From NCBI GenBank assembly GCA_964645585.1, contig CAZYAN010000076.1:1-12113 (forward strand): a DNA stretch of 12,113 nt. The letters run 5' to 3'. Numbering within the stretch: position 1 is the stretch's first letter; every line of letters begins with the position of its first letter. Of this stretch, positions 7,479 to 12,113 are shown piece by piece. The stretch comes from DATGSL01 sp964645585 (GTDB lineage: Bacteria > Verrucomicrobiota > Verrucomicrobiia > Opitutales > T3Sed10-336). Position numbers and translations under genes: made by a program. Under the pieces are notes generated by a model that was not told the origin of the DNA, made no database searches, and saw only the letters and a program-made list of their open reading frames with translations.

Positions 7479-8534
7479 ATGGATCGTGTCGCGGGAGCTG
7501 TGCTGGGAGCCTTGATCGGTGACGCGCTCGGCGTCGGGCCCCACTGGTATTACGACCTCAAAGAACTCCGCCGCGACTACGGCGAATGGATCGACGACTA
7601 CACGGCGCCGAAACCGGACCGCTACCATGCCGGCTTGCAACCGGGTCAGCTTTCCCAGGCCGGGATTATCCTGACGATGCTGCTTCAATCGGTCGCGGAA
7701 AACGGCGACTACGACGAAAGCGATTTCTGCCGGCGGCTCGATGAGGAACTTTTCCCCCAGCTCGACGGTACGCCCGCCAGCGGGCCGGGCGGTTACACCA
7801 GCCAGTCGATCCGTGAAGCCTGGCGCCGCCGCGTCATCGAACAACGTCCGTGGACCGAAGCCGGCGGTCAAGCCGACACAACCGAAGCAGCCGAACGAGC
7901 ACTCGTCCTGGCCGCGCATTTCCACGGCGATATCGGCAAGGTCGCGACGGCCGTTTCCTCAAACTGCGTGCTGACCCAGGCCGACGAAGCGATCGTCGCC
8001 ATGACGACCGCCTACTGCTGCGTTCTCGCTCTCCTCATTCGCGGCGAGCCGTTCGACGCGTCGATTTCCGACAAACTGATGGACCTCGCCAGCAGCGGCC
8101 AACTGCCGTTTCACACGGTGACCGGCGAAAATCTGTCGCCTCCCGAGAAAAACACCCCGGAACGTCCGCGCGCCGGCCGGTTTGCTTCCCCTGACGCCCT
8201 TCTCACACCTGGAACTATCGCCGAGGCGGTCGCCGATCCCGCCATCCGAATCGAACCAGCCTGGAAGGTTTCCCTCGTCTACGGCATGGCGTGCGCGATT
8301 TACCATCAGCTTCCAGCCGCTTACTACCTGGCCGCGCGATTTTCGAATGATTTTGAACAAGCGGTTCTCCACGCGATCAACGGCGGCGGCCAAAACCAGT
8401 CGCGCGCCATCTTGACCGGCGCTCTCGTCGGCGCGCAGGTCGGCCTCGAAAATATCCCGCAACGCTTCATCGATGGCCTCGACGGCGCTGAAACCTGGAT
8501 CGAACTTGCTAAACGCCTCGTGCCCAATTCCTGA
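7479..8534 (+). CDS. ADP-ribosylglycohydrolase-fold protein of the J1-crystallin-like type
   Basis: The product has 351 aa with the ARH/DraG helical fold. Its opening is AGAVLGALIGDALGVG (5-20), and the family C-terminal helix is GGGQNQSRAILTGALVGAQVG (302-322). Canonical ADP-ribosylglycohydrolases carry an Asp-Asp-Thr motif after the first helices and a GGDTDT-like motif near the C-terminus, which together bind two Mg ions. Here the first region reads YHAGLQPGQLSQAG (49-62) and the second reads NGGGQNQSRA (301-310), so most metal ligands are replaced. Other segments (LDGTPASGPGGYT at 95-107, QADTTEAAE at 131-139, GQLPFHT at 207-213) resemble my recollection of jellyfish J1-crystallin and selenoprotein J relatives. 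Hydrolysis of ADP-ribosyl bonds is therefore doubtful. The ATG at 7479 has only a weak AGG 11 nt upstream. The next gene, gshF, follows by 118 bp in the same direction. Confidence 0.8.
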   Translation: MDRVAGAVLGALIGDALGVGPHWYYDLKELRRDYGEWIDDYTAPKPDRYHAGLQPGQLSQAGIILTMLLQSVAENGDYDESDFCRRLDEELFPQLDGTPASGPGGYTSQSIREAWRRRVIEQRPWTEAGGQADTTEAAERALVLAAHFHGDIGKVATAVSSNCVLTQADEAIVAMTTAYCCVLALLIRGEPFDASISDKLMDLASSGQLPFHTVTGENLSPPEKNTPERPRAGRFASPDALLTPGTIAEAVADPAIRIEPAWKVSLVYGMACAIYHQLPAAYYLAARFSNDFEQAVLHAINGGGQNQSRAILTGALVGAQVGLENIPQRFIDGLDGAETWIELAKRLVPNS

Positions 8535-8554
8535 ATACAGACGGGCTCGGCGCG

Positions 8555-8590
8555 TTCGTGGAATTCGTGTTCTTTCGCGTCATTCGTGGT
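8555..8590 (-). repeat. Short degenerate tandem repeat with 9-10 bp period, core CACGAA
   Basis: On the minus strand, four copies of a (C/G)CGAA-type core occur at spacings of 9, 10 and 9 bases: CCACGAA, ACGCGAA, ACACGAA and CCACGAA. The tract fills part of the gap between the ARH-like gene and gshF. The phase differs from the heptads near lpxI, so it is a second repeat family. Confidence 0.6.
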
Positions 8591-8652
8591 TTAAACACCT
8601 CTGCTGAGACTGCTCGATCCCTATCTCTCCCTCCCGCATCCGAAAATCGACT

Positions 8653-10989
8653 GTGAACCCGCTCATCGCTTCCGAAGAACGCAACGGCTTCGCCGAGCTC
8701 ATCGAAACCAACCCGCGCCTGCAACATCTCCTTTGGCAAGGGAGATTCGGTCTCGAAATCGAACGGCTTCGCGTGACGCCCGACGGACATCTCGCCCTGA
8801 CACCCCACCCGCCCGGCCTCGGCAACAAAGCGGAACATCCATTCATCACGACCGATTTCTCCGAGAGCCAGGTCGAAATGGTCACACCGCCGCTCGACTC
8901 AATTGAGGAGGCACACGGATTTATCAAAACACTCCACAATATTGTACGCGACGAGCTTCCCGACGGCGAATTGCTCTGGCCCCAAAGCATGCCCGCCATC
9001 CTTCCCGACGAGTCCGAAATCCCGCTCGCACGGTTTGATGGCGACGCCGCCGGACGAACCGAATACCGGCAATACCTTTCGAAAATTTACGGCCGCACGC
9101 GCCAAACGATTTGCGGCGCGCACTTCAATTTCTCCTTCACCGATACTTTCTTCCAAGCCCTTCATGCCGCCGCCGAAATTCCATTAGACCGACTGCGCGA
9201 ACAGGTTTACTTGAAGGTCGTCCGCAATCTGATGCGCAATCGCTGGCTCCTCGTCGCCCTCTTCGGCCGCAGCCCGATTGCCCACGAAAGCCTGCGCCTG
9301 AAAGCGCTCGATTCCGACGCGCTTCTCGACGTCTGCTGCGAATACGGCACCTCGATCCGGTGCAGCAAAATCGGCTACCGCAACCGTGAACCGCTCTTCG
9401 CCGACTACACGAGTGTCGCCAGCTATCAGGCCGACCTCGAGCGCCATATCACCGAGGGAAAACTGCTCAACCCTAACGAACTCTACCTGCCCGTTCGCCT
9501 GAAAACAGCCGGCGAAAAAGGCGAGGTTTCCCATCTCGAAATCCGCGTGATCGACCTCGATCCGTTCGACCCGGCCGGGATCAGCCAAGACGCCTTGCGC
9601 ATGGCGCACTTGTTTATCCTGTATTCACTTTATCAGGACGAAACAACGCCATTTGACCGGGAAGAGCAGATCCGAGCCGACGAACTCCAGAACGAGGCAG
9701 CCTGCTGGGGATTCGTTACACGAAGGGAATGCGGCAAGAAATCGGCGCCCGCTTTCCCGTTTCGCGCGGAAGCGGCGCGCCTGATCGATGAATTGTCCGC
9801 GCTTCTTCCAGCGGACGCCGCCGGCAACGCCGCGGCGGAAAAGTATCGCGCGGCCGCGCGGATTTTTCGCGGTTATATCGACGACTGGAGCAGCCACCCA
9901 GCATCGATCATCAAACGCGAGGTCGCTCGGTCCGGGTTCATTGATTTTCATCTCGAACGCGCGCGTCATCAGGTCGAAGAGCTTTCCCGCGATGATTTTC
10001 AATTCCACGCTTTCCCCGATCTTGAACTGTCGACGCAACTGCTGCTGAAAGCCGCCGTCCGCCGCGGCGTCCAATTCGATCTCCTCGACCGCCGCGAAAA
10101 CTTCATCCGCTTGCGCCGCGGCGCCAAGGAGGAGTGGGTGATGCAAGCGACAAAAACATCGCTCGACCGCTACAGCCGGATTCTCGCGATGGAGAACAAA
10201 AAGGTCACCAAACTCCTGCTAGCTGAAAAGGGAATCGCCGTGCCCGACGGCACCCATTTCACCGATATCGAGCTGGCGAAAGCCGCATGGGAAACCTCGC
10301 GCGACCAGCCGATCGTCATCAAGCCGGTCAGCACCAATTTCGGCCTTGGCGTTACGATTCTCACGAAGAATCGCGACCGTGCTGTTTTCGAACGCGCCAT
10401 CGATCTGGCATTCGCCGAGGATTCCCAGATTTTGATCGAAACCTGGATCCCGGGCAAAGAATACCGGTTCTTCGTTATCGAAGACCAAGTCGCCGCCATC
10501 CTCCACCGCGTGCCGGCCAACGTCACCGGCGACGGACGCTCAACGATCCGCGATCTCGTCGAACGGAAGAATCAAGACCCGCTCCGGGGAAAAGGCTACG
10601 TCACCCCGCTCGAAAAAATCGGCCTCAACGAACCGGAACGGATTCACCTGCGCTCGCAAGGCCTCGATTTCGACTCCGTTCCCCCTGACGGCGTCACCGT
10701 TTATTTGCGCGAGAACTCCAACATCAGCACCGGAGGCGACAGCATCGACTTTACCGACCGCGCCCACCCGAGCTACTCCGCGATCGCCTGCGCCGCGGCC
10801 AGCGTTCTCGGCGTAAAAATCACCGGACTCGATATGATCGTGCGAGACATCGAACGCCCCGCGGAACCGGGCAACCACGCGATCATCGAAATGAATTTCA
10901 ATCCGGCTATCCATATCCATTGCCACCCGTTCCAAGGCGAAAACCGCAAACTCGACGAACGCATCCTCTCCGCTCTCGGCTTCGGCTGA
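8653..10989 (+). CDS. gshF: Bifunctional glutamate-cysteine ligase / glutathione synthetase (GshF, GshAB type)
   Basis: This one cytoplasmic enzyme makes glutathione in two ATP-dependent steps, joining Glu to Cys and then adding Gly. The 778-aa length fits the fused family (about 750). Residues 1 to about 490 match the GshA ligase of the E. coli type: GLEIERLR (33-40, with E35 and E37), TTDFSESQVEMVTPP (66-80), and CGAHFNFSF from 154 (H157, N159). Residues from about 497 form an ATP-grasp domain, starting TSLDRYSRILAMENK. It has K557 in VIKPVSTNFGLGV, the ETWIPGKEYRFFV lid strand, and metal-binding E746 and N748/N750 in IEMNFNPA. All key parts are present, with no frameshift. The GTG start has no visible Shine-Dalgarno; no ATG lies closer to the conserved region. 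It may be cotranscribed with the preceding ARH-like gene. The VOC gene on the other side is convergent. Confidence 0.94.
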   Translation: MNPLIASEERNGFAELIETNPRLQHLLWQGRFGLEIERLRVTPDGHLALTPHPPGLGNKAEHPFITTDFSESQVEMVTPPLDSIEEAHGFIKTLHNIVRDELPDGELLWPQSMPAILPDESEIPLARFDGDAAGRTEYRQYLSKIYGRTRQTICGAHFNFSFTDTFFQALHAAAEIPLDRLREQVYLKVVRNLMRNRWLLVALFGRSPIAHESLRLKALDSDALLDVCCEYGTSIRCSKIGYRNREPLFADYTSVASYQADLERHITEGKLLNPNELYLPVRLKTAGEKGEVSHLEIRVIDLDPFDPAGISQDALRMAHLFILYSLYQDETTPFDREEQIRADELQNEAACWGFVTRRECGKKSAPAFPFRAEAARLIDELSALLPADAAGNAAAEKYRAAARIFRGYIDDWSSHPASIIKREVARSGFIDFHLERARHQVEELSRDDFQFHAFPDLELSTQLLLKAAVRRGVQFDLLDRRENFIRLRRGAKEEWVMQATKTSLDRYSRILAMENKKVTKLLLAEKGIAVPDGTHFTDIELAKAAWETSRDQPIVIKPVSTNFGLGVTILTKNRDRAVFERAIDLAFAEDSQILIETWIPGKEYRFFVIEDQVAAILHRVPANVTGDGRSTIRDLVERKNQDPLRGKGYVTPLEKIGLNEPERIHLRSQGLDFDSVPPDGVTVYLRENSNISTGGDSIDFTDRAHPSYSAIACAAASVLGVKITGLDMIVRDIERPAEPGNHAIIEMNFNPAIHIHCHPFQGENRKLDERILSALGFG

Positions 10990-11037
10990 GCCGGATCAGA
11001 CGAGATCAGTGTTGATTTTTGCCCGGGCTGCCGACCT

Positions 11038-11538
11038 TCAGCCGCTCGATCGTTCAGAAACGTACAGTTCGAGCGTCGAAAGGTCGAGAGGACGGGTAAA
11101 CATATCGATTTCGCCACTGGCGGTGCGGGGCCAGGCTTCGCGCGGGCGATCCCAGTAGAGTTCCAGACCATTCCCGTCAGGATCGCGCAAATACAAGGCC
11201 TCGCTGACACCGTGGTCGCTTGCGCCGTCGAGGGGAATTTTCGCGGCCCTCAATCGGCGCAGCGCATCCGCCAGCGCGACGCGAGTCGGATAGAGGATCG
11301 CCAGGTGATAAAGTCCCGTGGTTCCTGCTGGCGGCGGTGCGCCTCCCGCGCTTTCCCAGGTGTTGAGGCCGATGTGGTGATGATAACCGCCCGCTGAGAC
11401 AAACGCGGCCTGAGAACCGTAGCGCTGGGTAAGCTCGAACCCCAGGACGCCGCAATAGAAGGCGAGCGCGCGCTCGAGGTCCGCGACCTTCAGATGAACG
11501 TGTCCGATGCGGACGCCTGGATCGATTGGCTGGGTCAT
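11038..11538 (-). CDS. VOC (vicinal oxygen chelate) family protein, glyoxalase/dioxygenase-like
   Basis: A 166-aa protein with two beta-alpha-beta-beta-beta modules. The first module begins IGHVHLKVADLERALAFYCGVLGF (11-34) and continues to YHHHIGLNTW (52-61). The second begins LYHLAILYP (77-85) and ends YLRDPDGNGLELYWDRP (116-132). Likely metal ligands are H15 (or H13), H78 and E126, with the HHH at 53-55 lining the pocket. This is close to the half-size proteins often annotated as catechol-2,3-dioxygenase or glyoxalase-like; reaction and substrate cannot be told from sequence. The ATG at 11538 is supported by AGGA at 11549-11546 with a 7-nt spacer. The gene converges with gshF and diverges from the DMT-type gene with 79 bp between. 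A role in thiol-dependent detoxification beside gshF is possible but unproven. Confidence 0.88.
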   Translation of the reverse strand: MTQPIDPGVRIGHVHLKVADLERALAFYCGVLGFELTQRYGSQAAFVSAGGYHHHIGLNTWESAGGAPPPAGTTGLYHLAILYPTRVALADALRRLRAAKIPLDGASDHGVSEALYLRDPDGNGLELYWDRPREAWPRTASGEIDMFTRPLDLSTLELYVSERSSG

Positions 11539-11545
11539 GCTTTTA

Positions 11546-11549
11546 TCCT
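11546..11549 (-). promoter_or_regulatory. Ribosome binding site of the VOC gene
   Basis: AGGA lies on the minus strand within TAGGAT, seven bases before the ATG at 11538. It fixes this start and is among the few well-placed Shine-Dalgarno sequences in the window. Confidence 0.6.
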
Positions 11550-11617
11550 ATTTCTTTTGTGAAAGTTCTTCCAACGTGAAATTGCAGTTCCTCCGATTCT
11601 TCGATCCAACATGCTGA

Positions 11618-12019
11618 ATGAAAACGATCGCTCTTCTGACCGTTTCAAATATCTTCATGACGTTCGCGTGGTATGGGCATCTGCGTTACGCGAACCATAA
11701 GCCGCTGATCTGGGTCATTCTGATCGCCTGGGGCATCGCCTTTTTCGAATACTGCCTCATGGTCCCCGCCAACCGGATCGGCTACGCGACCTTCTCGGGA
11801 TTTCAGCTGAAGATCCTGCAAGAGGTCATCACGCTCGCCGTCTTCACCGGGTTTGCCATTCTGATCCTCAAGGAGAAGCTCCAGTGGAATTACGTGGCGA
11901 GCTTCGTCTTTATCCTCCTCGCCGTCGTGTTCGCTTTCGGATTCAAGCCGGCCCCCAAAGCGGAGGGAGGAGAGACACCTGCCGCACTCGAAGAACTGAC
12001 ACGATTTCGCGACTCCTAA
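11618..12019 (+). CDS. DMT-type small membrane protein (DUF486 family)
   Basis: The product has 133 aa with four hydrophobic helices at about 2-20, 29-48, 63-84 and 90-108, and a short polar tail. Family features are FAWYGHLR (16-23), EYCLMVPANRIGY (44-56) and LKILQEVITLAVFTGFA (64-80). These match the DUF486/DMT_6 group, small relatives of drug/metabolite transporters that usually need to dimerise to form a pore. Transport substrate unknown. The ATG at 11618 has no clear Shine-Dalgarno, and the stop is 18 bp from the 3' end of the convergent tRNA-Arg. The tail from 110 on (KPAPKAEGGETPAALEE) is charged and probably disordered. Confidence 0.88.
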   Translation: MKTIALLTVSNIFMTFAWYGHLRYANHKPLIWVILIAWGIAFFEYCLMVPANRIGYATFSGFQLKILQEVITLAVFTGFAILILKEKLQWNYVASFVFILLAVVFAFGFKPAPKAEGGETPAALEELTRFRDS

Positions 12020-12037
12020 GTTCCCTGCTGTCGCCGC

Positions 12038-12112
12038 TGGTGCCCCCGCCGGGAGTCGAACCCGGATTAACGGTTTAGGAAACCGCGGTTCTATCCATTG
12101 AACTACGGGGAC
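12038..12112 (-). tRNA. tRNA-Arg (anticodon CCT), complete with encoded CCA
   Basis: On the minus strand a 75-nt tRNA folds fully. The acceptor is GTCCCCG/CGGGGGC, the D-arm GTTC/GAAC, and the anticodon stem GCGGT/ACCGT with loop TTCCTAA, giving anticodon CCT, which reads AGG. The variable loop is TAAT. The T-stem is CCGGG/CCCGG with loop TTCGACT. Discriminator A and the CCA end (12040-12038) are encoded in the DNA. An A in the D-loop GGATA fits the arginine identity element. Its promoter lies outside the window. Confidence 0.96.
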
Positions 12113-12113
12113 G

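Noticed and set aside
7227..7925. Minus-strand open frame spanning the gene-free stretch and the ARH-like gene 5' end
   Set aside because: More than half of it is the shadow of the ARH-like gene; no start signal or family resemblance is seen.
10990..11037. Bidirectional terminator between gshF and the VOC gene
   Set aside because: There is only a 4-bp ATCA/TGAT stem before a short T-run and a 5-bp GGCTG/CAGCC stem without a T-run. Neither is convincing.

Overview
The window reads as ordinary chromosomal DNA of a Gram-negative bacterium with fairly high GC content. The lipid A gene lpxI, a secG, a LolA-like periplasmic protein, a NamZ-type muramidase and a GYF_2/membrane/TPR-like protein occur together. 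With the short-period intergenic repeats, this suggests a member of the Verrucomicrobiota or a related PVC lineage. That placement is an inference from gene content, not a database match.

Layout. A partial tRNA-Gly(GCC) opens the window on the minus strand. From about 6057 down to 155 all genes lie on the minus strand. In transcription order they are: a GYF_2/membrane/TPR-like protein, secG with a long acidic tail, a LolA-like exported protein, a HAD phosphatase, a NamZ-type exo-muramidase whose start overlaps the HAD stop by GTGA, and a fatty acid desaturase with a C-terminal coiled coil. A divergent region at 6058-6237 holds a 7-bp-period repeat tract and a good sigma70-like promoter. After it the plus strand carries lpxI, a 392-bp gene-free stretch, an ADP-ribosylglycohydrolase/J1-crystallin-like protein, and a bifunctional glutathione synthase (gshF type). 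A VOC/glyoxalase-like gene on the minus strand then converges on gshF and diverges from a small four-helix DMT-type membrane protein. The window closes with a complete tRNA-Arg(CCT) on the minus strand.

How the genes fit. The minus-strand block is mostly cell-envelope work: protein secretion, a lipoprotein or lipid carrier fold, peptidoglycan sugar turnover and membrane lipid unsaturation. lpxI adds lipid A synthesis. The gshF region concerns thiol and redox metabolism, possibly with the neighbouring VOC gene. I found no phage, transposase, CRISPR array or defence system. The most unusual signals are heptad repeats on both sides of lpxI, an ARH-fold protein lacking the canonical metal-binding motifs, and low-complexity or coiled tails on SecG and the desaturase.
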